From assembly GCA_026874595.1 (NCBI GenBank), contig CM049317.1:66878618-66942617 (forward strand): a DNA stretch of 64,000 bases, written 5' to 3'. Source of the stretch: Sipunculus nudus. Its lineage: Eukaryota; Annelida; Sipuncula; Golfingiida; Sipunculidae. Every line of letters begins with the position of its first letter. The first letter of the stretch is position 1. The notes beneath the pieces were generated by a model. It searched no databases. It was not told where the DNA came from and saw only the letters and a program-made list of their open reading frames with translations. Below, piece by piece: positions 22,376 to 34,124 of this stretch. A program made the position numbers and the translations under genes.

Positions 22376-23039
22376 TTAAAAGCCGCTTTTAAGGTTCTTT
22401 ATCAAGACAGGTTTATAATATTGAATCATAACTTGATCAGTTGTTTGATGGAAACGTCTCCCAGTTTCCCTGGTAAATGTATTCAATAAACATAGTATAA
22501 CACATTATATTTATACAGATGCTTCACATGCTAGCATTTTTATAACCTAAAGCAAAATGTGAAATTTACGAAGCATTATTTGGGTAAAACAAAAACCTGA
22601 CGGTTAACACCTTGCACACCATATTTTATATATGTATTTTTTCTTGAATGTCTCGTATAGAGTATTGCATTAATAAACGTGACATTCAAAATAAACCTGA
22701 GCGTTTCTATTCTAGTAACTGTTTGAATGTATATTTAATCGACGGTGCTTCCCCTCCACTTTTGTCGGGCTCCTCTGTAGCAACGCTTTGGGATGCACCT
22801 TTTTTCCCTTAATCTGCCGGAGAACGATACGGTTAGCCAGGTGTATCTTAAGGGGGATTTTTCGTATATATTAGATAATTCTTCAGGTTATTTTTGGCAA
22901 ACTGGTTAATGTATCATGTATTCATGTATAGGAAACTACTTAAGCACGGATAATATGTTAGTATACAGAACAAGTTGTTGTCGGAGAAAGCTATCCTCCA
23001 CCAGGAATGAACTAGAATACGGGTAGTCGACAAGCGACT

Positions 23040-24790
23040 ACGTGTATCCGCCTAAATCAGAGTGGAACGGGTGAAGTGAGGCATGGATGAAGTGGCAAGG
23101 GGAAATAGAGTGAAGTGTTGCATATTAGCATGGATGTCTGCAGCCAAATTGTGTATGAAGGTTGCCCCCCCCCCCCCCCCCCACCACAAAATCCAGAAAG
23201 CCGTCCCAGTTGTATACATATGCAAAATTTAAGGCAGATAAGTCAATCCACTACATGTATATGAGTGATTTTAGCCCGTGGCAGACAATCAGATGGACGC
23301 TGAGCAAAAATGGTTGCAGGCACCAGTTTTGCGTATGATAAAGAGTTATGTGAGAACTATACACATGCAAAACCTTGGCCCAATCGGTCAAACGGTTCCC
23401 AAGATATGAGCTTGGATGTCTGCTGCATAAACTAGAATGCAGGTGGCTCCACCTGTCATAAAATCAAGAGAGCTGTCGGGGATGTATAAACCTGCAAAAT
23501 TTTAGCCAGATTTGTCAAACCACTGCCGAGATATGAGTGATTTTACCCATTGGCAGACAAACAGACAGGAGCTGTGCAAAAATGGCTGCAGGTGGCGCCA
23601 CCAGTTTTGCGTATGTTATAAAGCTCTCCAAGGGCTACATTTGTGCAAAAAAATTTTCCTGATCGGTCAAACGGTTCCCCGAGATATGAGCTTGGATGTC
23701 TGCAGCGTAAACGTGAATGTAGGTGGCGCCACCTGTCATAAAATCAGAAAAGCTATCCAGGATGTATACGCATGCCAAATTTCAGGTGAATTAGTCAAGT
23801 CACTGCAGAGATATGAGTGATTTTAACCCAAGGCAGACAAACAGATGGACACTGTGCAAACATGGTTGCAGGTGGCGCCACCATTTTTTGTGTATGTTAT
23901 AAAGCTCTCCAAGGGCTACATTTGTGCAAAAAAATTTTCCTGATCGGTCAAACGGTTCCCGAGATAATAGCTTGGATGTCTGCAGCGTAAACGTGAATGT
24001 AGGTGGCGCCACCTGTCACAAAATCAGAAAAGCTATCCAGGATGTATACGCATGCAAAATTTCAGGTGAATTAGTCAAGTCACTGCAGAGATATGAGTGT
24101 TTTTAACCCAAGGCAGCCGAACAGATGGACACTGTGCAAACATGATTGCAGGTGGCGCCATCATTTTTGGTGTATGTTATAAAGCTATCCAAGGGCTACA
24201 TTTGTGCAAAAAAAATTTCCTGATCGGTCAAACGGTTCCCGAGATATGAGCTTGGATGTCTGCAGCGTAAACGTGAATGTAGGTGGCGCCACCTGTCATA
24301 AAATCAGAAAAGCTATCCAGGATGTATACCCATGCCAATTTTCAGGTGAATTAGTCAAGTCACTGCAGAGATATGAGTGATTGTAACCCAAGGCAGACGA
24401 ACAGATGGACACTGTGCAAACATGGTTGCAGGTGGCGCCACCATTTTTTGTATGTTATAAAGCTCTCCAAGGGCTACATTTGTGCAGAAAAAATTTCCTG
24501 ATCCGTCAAACGGTTCCCGAGATATGTGGGTTTATGTGTGGAAACAGACGCACAAACGGACGCAGAGCGCAGAGGAAAGGTCAGAGGTCAAAACAAAATC
24601 GGGGCGCAGCAGTTCACCCGAACATAATCCCGGGTTTCGTAAAATTCCGCCCAGCGGTTACGGAGGAGTTCTCCAGAAACCTACGCGGCGGCGGCGGCGG
24701 CGGCGGCGGCGTGCAGCTGAAAACATAGTATCCGCAAAACTCTGTTTTGGCGGATACAATGATGTTAACTATGTAGCTTGTACACCTGTC
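23040..24790. repeat. ~280-bp tandem repeat array
   Basis: The word CTTGGATGTCTGC recurs at 23411, 23691, 23971 and 24251, with a related copy near 23130, giving a 280-bp period and about five copies. Each full unit carries the palindrome GGTGGCGCCACC twice, plus AACGGTTCCC.GAGATATGAG and CACTGCAGAGATATGAGTG. The array ends in ACGGACGCAG, a GGC triplet run (about 24688-24711) and a tail to about 24780. A C-run lies at 23165-23182. The unit recurs at 61-62 kb. Open frames here are repeat by-products. Confidence 0.85.
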
Positions 24791-25189
24791 ACGGTTCAAC
24801 ATCCCAATCCCAGGTCACCTCCAGTACAAAGCCACATATGAATAGCGATCAAAAGCTGTAACATTGGTACAGAATCCGTTGAATTGAAATTTCATGTTTT
24901 TATTTTCCTTGGTGGAAACAAACCCTAAATCATATATAAATAAAACATGCTCCCGGCCTTTTGCGTACATTTGCTGAGAGACAAGAAAAGGATAAAGCAT
25001 AATACTCCTCGCCACCTGGTAGAGGTATAATAAACAACAGATCTGGGTGGTCCATACTCGTCTCACCTTCGGTAATGCTCACGGACCAAACACAGGAGAA
25101 AGACAGCCAGGCATATGTAGATACACCCACTGTATCCATTGAACTTTAACGGGAAAAACTTCAATTTACCCGTTGGCTGCTAAAGATCA

Positions 25190-25560
25190 AAAGGATCCAG
25201 ATTGAGTTGCAAGTGCTCAGGTTAAGGCTGCAGCCTGATATTTTTACTGCGCCCAGAGTTGATAAAGATGGACATGAAATGTGTTCATGTAATGGTAAAT
25301 GCTCTCGCTAGCAAGGTATGAATTCACCCACGTTTGTGAGAGTATTTGTGTGTTTGTTTGCAACGTAACTCAAGCAATCATGAAACGAATCTCAGGACAT
25401 TTCGGGAAATGGCCATCTGATTTTGGTGGGTATCCACCACATGATCCAGATAAAGGAGCGTCATCAAGAATATACACAAATCTACACTCATTTTCACGAA
25501 TTATGCAAGAATTGACCTTGGAATAAGGGCCGAATAAGTGAACGCATAAACGGTTTGGGG
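25190..25560. repeat. Dispersed repeat related to 31.8-32.1 kb
   Basis: Shares with the later copy the series CGCTAGCAAGGTATG, AACTCA.GCA.TCATGAA.CG.ATCTC, and AATAAGTGAACGC followed by GGGGATT.GGAGGCTT. The later copy contains an exon-like segment; the matching part here (25240-25308) has in-frame stops. Confidence 0.5.
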
Positions 25561-26400
25561 ATTGGAGGCTTCTAGATTTTTTTTGTGCATTTAAATAGAA
25601 TGCACGTCATTTCAATAGCAAAATATGGACGATCTTGTACGAGAGCTGTGAAGCAGGGAATCTAGAGAAAATTGGCCGAGGTAGTTCTAGCATTTGGATC
25701 AATGCATGGACCATTCACATATACCCGAAGACCGCGGGATAACTTTTTTTTCGTAGCACTTTGTAGCAGCTTTGTAGCTTTAACGTAGCCCCTTTATGAT
25801 ACGTCATAACTGTATCGTCAGTACTTCTTGCTGAGCGTAAGTTATTTGGGTTAATTCTTAGTACGTCTTAATGATTCCAAGCTATTTCTACCTTGTAAGG
25901 TGCTGTTAACGTACTTATTAGCTGTGTCGCAGCCAATTCTCACGGATTTGTTTTACATCGTGGAAATTTCGTAGTGGTCGATTGCCCACGCAACGTCACG
26001 TTTTGCCACGATATATTCCGAGTAATTTACTTAAAGACTACAATCTACGAAGTACCTAACAGGGGCAACGAAGCATTTCTAAGAGTTACATATGAACTAC
26101 GAAGTTTGACAATCCGTAGTAGCACCAACAAAGTTTTGAATCGATCCAAAAATAAACTTGAGGGCCACGCTCACTCACGCTATGCCAATAATCGGCACGT
26201 AAGTGGTACGATTTGCGCAGAAGCACTTCACAAACCCCGAAGAAGAGCCAAAAAAAATGTGCAATTCTTAGTGAATCGATAGCCAAATTCGTGGAAGTGG
26301 TAGCACCCCTTTACTGGCTGATCTATAGGGCAGCCTATTTTGTAATAAGGTTGTTAGTGGGGTATTCCATTGTAGCGAAAGTGTCAGGGCTTGGCGTCTG
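25561..26400. other. Non-coding stretch left of the foldback element
   Basis: Higher in GC and ACGT words than its surroundings, with a short internal repeat (CTTTGTAGCAG / CTTTGTAGC). No gene recognised; the open frames here are short and unlike known domains. Confidence 0.35.
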
Positions 26401-26410
26401 AAAGTGTGTC

Positions 26411-27226
26411 AGTTCAACCGTCTTATATATCCGACACCGTCAGCAGGACCCGTGTATGGAGCCCCTAAAGTGACATGCGTGATATTTTTTTTCTGGGTAA
26501 ATATCGCGTTCCCTCGCGATAATTTCGCGTTCCCTCGCGATCTTTTCGCGTTCCTTCACGATCTTTTCGCGTTCCCTCGCGATAATTTTGCGTTCCCCCG
26601 CGATCTTTTCGCGTTCCCTCGCGATCTTTTCGCGTTCCCTCGCGATCTTTTTCGCGTTCCCTCGCGATATTTTCGCGTCCCCTCGTGATCTTTTCGCGTT
26701 CCCTCGCGATCTTTTTCGCGTTCCCTCGCGATCTTTTCGCGTTCCTTCGCGATCATGGCGCGATCTTTTCGCGTTCCCTCGCGATCTTACAAATGATTAC
26801 TAGGCTGGTTCAACCGTCAGTTCAACCGTCTTATATATCCGACACCGTCAGCAGGACCCGTGTATGGAGCCCCTAAAGTGACATGCGTGATATTTTTTTT
26901 CTGGGTAAATATCGCGTTCCCTCGCGATAATTTCGCGTTCCCTCGCGATCTTTTCGCGTTCCTTCACGATCTTTTCGCGTTCCCTCGCGATAATTTTGCG
27001 TTCCCCCGCGATCTTTTCGCGTTCCCTCGCGATCTTTTCGCGTTCCCTCGCGATCTTTTTCGCGTTCCCTCGCGATATTTTCGCGTCCCCTCGTGATCTT
27101 TTCGCGTTCCCTCGCGATCTTTTTCGCGTTCCCTCGCGATCTTTTCGCGTTCCTTCGCGATCATGGCGCGATCTTTTCGCGTTCCCTCGCGATCTTACAA
27201 ATGATTACTAGGCTGGTTCCCTGCTC
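26411..27226. repeat. Apparently exact 408-bp tandem duplication of the left arm
   Basis: Everything from GTCAGTTCAACCGTC through ACTAGGCTGGTT appears twice, offset by 408 bases, and I see no difference between the copies. Each carries about 14 units of the 20-22 bp array. Such identity implies a very recent duplication or an assembly artefact. Confidence 0.85.
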
Positions 27227-27525
27227 CCCTATATCTAGCATACAACATCAAGCATACAAAAAATTGGACGCGGGAACCAGTACAACATTTATCTGTTTCT
27301 CGTTCTGTGTCTTTCACACCACCATTCTCCACCTCTTAGATATACACTCGATGTCAGGTTAACAAAGCGATACTTGAATAGAAGAGATTAGATCTTTTTC
27401 CATTTTTCTTATATATGTTATCTATTCCCCATTTATTCATTTTTAATATTTTTGCAGACCTCATTTTATTTTTCTAGCAATTAGATTATCAAATTATTCG
27501 TTTCTATCTTTTTGTTTATTAGCAG

Positions 27526-27591
27526 TCAGACCCAACAACGGATCAACAGTGTCAACCTGGAACAGGCCCATATCCCGATGTAATTTACTGA
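27526..27591 (+). CDS. Exon-like segment, possible last exon
   Basis: A TTTATTAGCAG acceptor leads into 21 codons and TGA, giving a tail with CQPGTGPYPDVIY. The composition looks like the cytoplasmic end of a receptor with a tyrosine motif (YPDV, plus a final Tyr). A decayed tandem copy follows at about 27650-27712, ending CTCPSPYVQF and a stop. No upstream exon was joined, and it lies inside the loop of the foldback element. It could be chance. Confidence 0.25.
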   Translation, partial: SDPTTDQQCQPGTGPYPDVIY

Positions 27592-27945
27592 AATTGATAA
27601 TATTTTTCACGTCAGTTATTGGTTCAGACCCATTTTAAGATGGGTCAGACCAAATTTAATAATCAACAACATCAACTTTGCACATGCCCATCTCCCTATG
27701 TTCAATTTCTGATATTGGTAATATTTTATACACATTTGTTTTCTATAAAATAAGACAAACAAAAAAATACAAAAAATATACACATATTTAAATTTATTTA
27801 AATTTATTTAAAAAATAAAAATCATTGTACAGGGTATAGAACCTTTGCAGGTTTATACCTTTCCACATAAGCTATTTTCCACACATAATACCATAAAATA
27901 TACAAATTATAATACTCGTAGATGAGAAACTATAATTTATTTCAT

Positions 27946-27946
<1 letters not shown>

Positions 27947-28016
<70 letters not shown>

Positions 28017-28018
28017 GT
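27947..28018. repeat. AT microsatellite
   Basis: AT/TA run with TTTATA interruptions, within the loop of the foldback element. Confidence 0.9.
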
Positions 28019-28019
28019 A

Positions 28020-29300
28020 TAAACACACAAAACAAAAACTTAATTGCGCAATTTAAGAACGTTTTAAGAATTTTAATCATACCCAGTATTGACCCCCCCC
28101 CCCCCAGGCTTAATTCTGAAATTTCTGGATCCCCTCTGGTTTGAATTTATCATTCTGAAATGTTCTGAACTTTTGATGTCCTAAGTTGTGCTATATAATC
28201 ATAATACAAGATATGAAAAGTGCGACGCGAAAGAGACCGATTTGTGCTCAGACAAACAAGGGGTGATCACAAATTCTCTGAAGACCTATGGTCAACTGAG
28301 CTAAAGAAAAGCATGTATTGTCCAAGAAGCATGCGGAAGGTCTAATTCGGTTTGGTCAAGTTCACTGAAATGTTTTACTTTACAAATTAATTCTGTTGTA
28401 CGTTAACGGCTAAGGAAATCTGTTACATTATCGTTTGATGTCGCATTACATTATTGGTTAGTGATACGTTATCGGTTATTTATTTATTACGTTATAAGTT
28501 GGTTTTCCATTATCAGTTGTAACAGCCCCATAATTATTTTGGTAGTTCTACAGAAGGCCTTAGGCCACATCTGTTCTTCTTCTTCTGATAATAAACACTA
28601 GTATTCAGATATTCCAGTGTCCAGAGGGTTATTTTACCCAGGATCATTTTTATACCCACCTTGTCTCATTAATGTATTTTTGTAAATGTGGTTCTCCATT
28701 AAAAAACAGAAATAATTAACTTATTTGCCGACCCCACATCAGTGAATACAAAACCACAGATGTGCCCTGGGAGGACCAACACATTCTTCAATTGCCAGTC
28801 GATAAAAAATGAAGCATAGAACCGACCTTTAGAGAATGAGAATAAAAACTGCTTATTTTGATATCTGGGCCCTGTTTCTTGACTTTTAATTATTACGAGC
28901 CAGGTGGACATTTCCTGGATTGTTGTGACTCCTTTCGAGTTTGACATTTGCAAACTTTACTTTTGGCATTTACAATTACTCTTTTATTAAAGATTTTTTT
29001 TGGTGGAGGTAACCGTCACCATTTTCAATATTTTAATATTTACATCTGCAGAATTCCATTCCGCTTTCGGATTACGTGACACGGCATTATCGCACGCTTT
29101 AATTATTACATTACACCCTTTCCTAAAATCGAATAAAACTTCCTTTGTTTTTTTTCATCATTTAAAAGAAGATTATGATTGACAACATTTAGTCAGATAT
29201 AATATCTCTTGCCGATAAGGCAATTCATTGTCATCAGAAATGAGTCCTGAGGTCACTGTGTCATCTGTATATTTAATCATTTTACTAATCTAATCTTATA
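28020..29300. other. Loop of the foldback element, remainder
   Basis: A C-run (28093-28105) followed by CTTAATTCTGAAATTTCTGG resembles the poly-C retroposon-like tails elsewhere. Several diverged GTTATCGGTTA/TTATTGGTTA words lie at 28.40-28.52 kb. No transposase or other gene recognised. Confidence 0.4.
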
Positions 29301-29859
29301 CAGGGGGCGTTGTGTTGACCTGACATCGAGTGTATATCTTATTGGAGCGTAGTGGTTTTAAAGACACAGTGGATGCCAGATATAGGGGAGCAGGGAACCA
29401 GCCTAGCAGGACAGATCGCGAGGGAACGCGAAAACGATCGCGAGGGAACGCGAAAAGATCGCGTGGGAACGCGAAAAGATCGCGAGGGAACGCGAAAAAG
29501 ATCGCGAGGGAACGCGAAAAAGATCGCGAGGGAACGCGGAAAGATCGCGAGGGAACGCGAAAAAGATCGCGAGGGAACGCGCAAAAGATCGCGAGGGAAC
29601 GCGAAAAGATCGCGAGGGAACGCGATATTATCGCGAGGAAACGCGAAAAGATCGAGGGGGAACGCGTAAAGATCGTGAGGGAACGCGAATAAGATCGCGA
29701 GGGAACGCAAAAAGATCGCGAGGGAACGCAAAAAGATCGCGAGGGAATGCGATATTATCGCGAGGGAACGCGAAAAGATTGCGAGGGAACGCGATATTTA
29801 CCTAGAAAAAAAATATCACGTATGTCACTTTAGGGGCTTCATACCCGTGTAACATAACA

Positions 29860-30787
29860 TGCCTTGAAACAGTTTTTAGCCAGTGCATATGAATGGACTA
29901 CATTGCTCACCTAACCACATTTCAACTTATACCGCTGGTGTATTTAGAACACCCAGCCCATGGTAGATAAACATACTCTACCTACAATCCAACCTCCGCG
30001 CATGGATAAGGTCCATTGTCCACAATGAATAATCCCTGCATTCAGTGCCGGACTTAAGCATGTATGACCTAAAATTTGACCCAGTCACCGCCTCACTTGT
30101 ATGATCGGTAAATGTTAACAACATGTGATTCGAGATTCCTTTGCACTCGTGTCTTTTGTCAGCATGCAATAACGGTTAACACGAAATTCATGCAGGTAAT
30201 CCTTGTGCATAATGATGAAAAGACCACCACAAGTGTCGGTGCCATTTCACCTTACATTTACATCTTCAACAATTCTGGAAGCACGTGTATAAGTTTCTCT
30301 TTATATTTACAATACCGCTTCACTGAAATAACACCGCAAAATAAATCCACAGGTCTATCGATATATAACATATGTTTCAAGGACATATACCTTTTGTTGG
30401 TTTAATTGTAATGGAAGCATACTCAATATTTGCTCCATTAACTTTTTTTGTATTTTATGCTTCTTACGCGATATGACTCGCGTTCGGCTGGAATGAGTGC
30501 TAAGCGCACATGTTTGCAAGAGATCTATCCTTACTTTAATAGACAGATCTCGTGTGTGGACAACAGGCGCGGATCCAGGTGTTTGTGTGTGTGTGGGGGG
30601 GGGGGGGGGGGGAGATGGTTTGGGGTTCAGACCTGCTCTTAACCAACCACCTTTTTTTAGACATTTTTATGCATGACACCCGTTGACCTCTCCCAGCAAA
30701 AAAACCTATATTCGCGCCTGGGAGAACGCCTACAATCCCTACCCAGCAAAGTCGTTCTCTTGTGAGACCAGACTCTTGCGCATTGTT
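29860..30787. other. Non-coding stretch with a G-run
   Basis: No gene recognised. A TG-rich patch and an 18-base G-run are at about 30581-30612, flanked by GGCGCGGATCCAGG, a retroposon-like end seen with other homopolymer tracts here. Confidence 0.4.
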
Positions 30788-31325
30788 GCATCCACTATTG
30801 TAACAACGTTCACTATTGTAATAATTATTACCAGAGTGGTTGGTAAGTGACTAGGTCGAGCAACCACTATTGTAATAATGGTCACTATTGTAATAAATTT
30901 CGTTATAGGTATAATTAATTATGTAAGAGTGGATTACAACGTTTGGAATACTATAATTCCCCGGCATTTTACACTAGAACACAAATATACAACAATTTCA
31001 GGATGAACTATGAGGGAAATTATTTTTCAGAGGTGAGATTGAAGTGGCGGCTACATTTTATTACAATAGTGACCGTTATTACAAAAGTGGTAGCTCAACA
31101 TGGTCACTAATGTAATAAAGTTCACTAGTGTAATAACATATAAAACAAAACTGATGCGTTTTGGGGGATACTGAGTGTGAATTGTGTGGGTTTTTTTTCG
31201 GGGAGTGTCATTTGTTTGGAAGGATCTCGACGAATCTGGACAAAATTTCCTCCTGCAACATCAACCACTATTGTAATAAAAAATTATTACAATAGTAACC
31301 GTTATTACAAAAGTGGTTGCAACAG
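30788..31325. mobile_element. Cluster of MITE-like inverted repeats
   Basis: The clearest element is 30858-31095, about 238 bp, with ~43-bp inverted ends (GAGCAACCACTATTGTAATA against TATTACAAAAGTGGTAGCTC). A partial copy lies at 30788-30845 and a compact palindromic copy at 31262-31321 (CAACCACTATTGTAATAAA ... ACAAAAGTGGTTG). All share the word CACTATTGTAATAA. Non-coding. Confidence 0.65.
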
Positions 31326-31795
31326 CGCATGCATTGGTTGGTGTTGTATTCGTTTTCGGCTCCCCCATTGTTACCGGCCGTGCTCTCCTTTCGGCTTTTG
31401 CAAATGACATATGAACGCTGAACGTACCTGTGAAAACGACAATGAAAGTCACAACTACTTGCGGAATGAAATGCATGGTCGGAAAGGAAGATGCAGCAAG
31501 CCTACAGATATTTAGTTAATAATCATATTCAATGATTAGCTGCGCGTGGCGGGCGTTAGTAGAGCCTTACTGAGTCTAACTGATACCAGTCTAACTGAGG
31601 TTATGGATTCATATTTTCATAGGTTTAACTGTCGAAGTCATTGCATGCACGCAGTATACTATCGTCTATATTTATTATGCTTTTTTTACTTGCTGTTTAA
31701 TGACATACTTTAATGTGTGTTTGTATATATGTTTGTATGTATATATGTATATTGTGTTTGTATATATGTATATATTTATGTATGTATATATGCAG

Positions 31796-31884
31796 AATGT
31801 GCAGAACCATCAGGGTGGACGAAGGACAAGGGAAAGTTCTGTACCGACGGACACAAAAAGACAGTCATTGTCTCCGCTAGGAAG
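31796..31884 (+). CDS. Exon-like segment, cysteine-containing
   Basis: Bounded by an ATATGCAG acceptor and a GTATGC donor, in phase 1 to 0. It encodes CAEPSGWTKDKGKFCTDG followed by HKKTVIVSARK. Two cysteines and a Lys-rich end suggest a secreted or extracellular domain; I do not recognise the family. The flanking DNA is repeated at 25.2-25.5 kb, where the matching stretch is not open. No partner exons were found, so it may be a captured exon carried by a repeat. Confidence 0.3.
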
Positions 31885-32224
31885 GTATGCGTTCATGCTC
31901 GTTCGAATGTGCTCGTTCGAGTGTTTATTCACAATATAACTCATGCAGTCATGAACGGAATCTCGTGAAAACGATCTATCCAGCACATGACCCGGTTTCA
32001 GGAACGTCAGCAAGGGAATTCACAAATGTGCAGTCATTAATGCACGGAAAAACCTGGGAATATAGGCAGATTAAGTGAACGCTAACACTTGTTAGGGATC
32101 CCCACATAAAGGAGGCTTACATAAAATTAAAAAAGGAACAGCATATATGTAGTATACATCTTTTGTAAAAAGTTACATATTATATTCCCTATGCTACCAT
32201 TTTCGTGTGTTACTCAAATTACTT

Positions 32225-32280
32225 TTAATGTTATTATTATTATTATTATTATTATTAAAACCATCATCATCATCACGACT
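32225..32280. repeat. ATT and ATC microsatellites
   Basis: About nine TTA/ATT triplets followed by CATCATCATCATCA, just downstream of the first amine oxidase gene. Confidence 0.9.
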
Positions 32281-32763
32281 TATAGAGGCCATATTTTCAA
32301 GGAAGGAAAGCATGTTCAAGGGCATTAAAATAGAAAGGGTCATTATTGGAAGAAAACTATGATTTAAACTCATATAGGAGTAAAATGTCCTTTGAAAATA
32401 TCTTTAAAAAACAGTTCCTAAGCTGTATATGTTTTTCATGTTTAAGTTTAAACCTTCATCCTTGTAATATTTGAAATCAAAGAAATTTACATCAGTTATA
32501 ACTTGAATAGAAAAACTGAAAATGTGCGTCTTGTTAGCAAATTATATTCATTTTAAACGAAGCGGACTGAGCATGGAGACTTGATCGCCCTTGATTGTAA
32601 TGTGGTAAAAACATATAAAATGTGTCTTTTACGACAAAAATAAAAGTATTTTTAACCTCATTCTTCCTAATAATTAAAATTCCTTTTATCTCAAATATAT
32701 GCTTATAATAATGAAGAACCATATCTAAGTCCCTAACCGATGGCGCCTTCAATAAAAACAGCA
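32281..32763 (-). other. 3' flank of the first amine oxidase gene
   Basis: AT-rich sequence downstream of the TAG stop (32764-32766). I see no clean AATAAA close to the stop on this strand; AATTAAA-like words near 32673 could serve. No other gene. Confidence 0.35.
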
Positions 32764-34124
32764 CTATACGAAACATGTTGCCCCTTGTGGCTTTTGCCTC
32801 CTGCATGCCCCCTTCATACAGTTTATGACATCATTAGCAGTGTCTATACCCGAGAAATAGCCCCCATGAATATATCCAAAGTATTTCTCCGACGTTGCTT
32901 CTCCTGAGAAGAAAAGCCTGTGCAGAGGTGCTTGAAAGTCCTTGAAGTCATCTCCATTCATGCCATAAGGCCTGTTAGAGTAGCACCCGTAAAAGAGCGG
33001 GTCTGTACCAAGGCGCGAGACCAATATATCGTCCGTATCGGGGATGCCTGGTCCGTACATATTTCTCAGGGCAACCATTACTTCAGTTTTTATTTCACCA
33101 TCATCCATTTTGTTGAATCTGACTGCTTGATCCTCCGTGACTGTCAACTGGAGAATGTTTGTCTTCCGAGATTGGAGGACATCGTGGTTCATCCAAAAAG
33201 TTGAATGCCCACGTCTTCTATCTGCGTACAAAATAAACTCCCTGTCATCCCAGAAAGTCGGTGCATTATCCGGGAATTTCAAATACACGACAATATACAT
33301 CGTAAATGAGTATTTGTGGATTGCCCGCTTTTTCCATTCCGGCAGGGTTGGTTGAAAGTTTATTGCATTATTCTGCAGCACGCCTAAACTCACCGTCAAA
33401 ATACAGAAGTCAGCCACGTGCTCCTCTCCAGTTCTTGTTCGTACTGTGCAACCCATTCCATCATACTCAATATCGGAAACCCACTGGTTATATTTAAGTC
33501 TTGAGTCGCCTGTGGTAAGGAAGTCCCCAGCGTAGATTTGAGCGATGGCCTCCGCGCCTCTAGGGTCGGCTATATAAAAGTCGGCATCTTCAAAGTCTTC
33601 ATGAGTGGTGTCGGTCTTGTACCGAACTGAAGACATGCGGGGGCTTTCTCCTTGTTCAAAATCATACTCGTAGTATTCTATAGCATGCTTTAATGCAGAG
33701 TCGGCTTCCCATCCGATCATACGTAATCTCGAACTAAAGCTCATATCCGATATCTTATTTGTTCTGAACCTCTTGAAGTCGTCTTTCAGTTTTTCGGCAG
33801 CGGCGGTGAAGACATTGTCATATATTATATCTGCTTCATTTGTGACGTCATTTCCGGACTCGCTCCTGAAAATGTAATCTTCGTAATCTGCAATCTTGCC
33901 GCTGAGGTTTGCACGCTTTGCTAGATCCAATATGGGGTTGCCGGCCATTCCTTGCACCCAGTGAGCACCTACTGGGAGTGTTACCCCGGCAAACTGTACA
34001 CTTTTCAGACGACCGCCAATTCGGTCCGCTGCCTCTAATATCGTGAAGTTTATTCCTTGTTTATTGAGAGTATTTGCCGCTGTAAGTCCGGACATTCCCG
34101 CTCCAATAATCAATACCCGTTTAC
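32764..34124 (-). CDS. Copy A exon 3: complete oxidase domain
   Basis: A single exon of 1361 nt follows the acceptor TTTTTCTTCCAG and encodes nearly the whole enzyme. Its first two bases complete a Gly codon, so the glycine-rich FAD loop begins just inside. The length (452 residues) fits a full FAD-dependent amine oxidase domain. Late landmarks are FTMYIVVYLKF (substrate-side strand), NRPYGMNGDD and IHGGYFSGIDTA. No internal stop or frameshift. Confidence 0.9.

Larger units (their letters stand above)
26411..29852. mobile_element. Foldback-like element with arrayed inverted arms
   Basis: The left arm (to about 27369) and right arm (about 29303-29852) are inverted copies. The outer parts share GCCCCTAAAGTGACAT, then arrays of a TCGCGTTCCCTCGCGATCTT-type unit, then the unique inner stretches CTAGGCTGGTTCCCTGCTCC and CACTCGATGTCAGGT. 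The loop is about 1.9 kb. Long inverted arms built from short tandem repeats are the defining feature of foldback transposons. No transposase frame was found. All open frames in the arms (FAFPRDL-type or REREKIA-type) are translations of the array, not genes. Confidence 0.65.

Noticed and set aside
23040-24520. The regularly spaced array as a CRISPR locus
   Set aside because: Eukaryotic context, 280-bp period and similarity across the whole unit; there are no unique spacers between short repeats.
26404-27362. Overlapping open frames rich in FAFPRDL or REREK on both strands
   Set aside because: They are translations of the 20-22 bp tandem array in different frames; the same peptides recur wherever the array occurs (also 29.33-29.73 kb).
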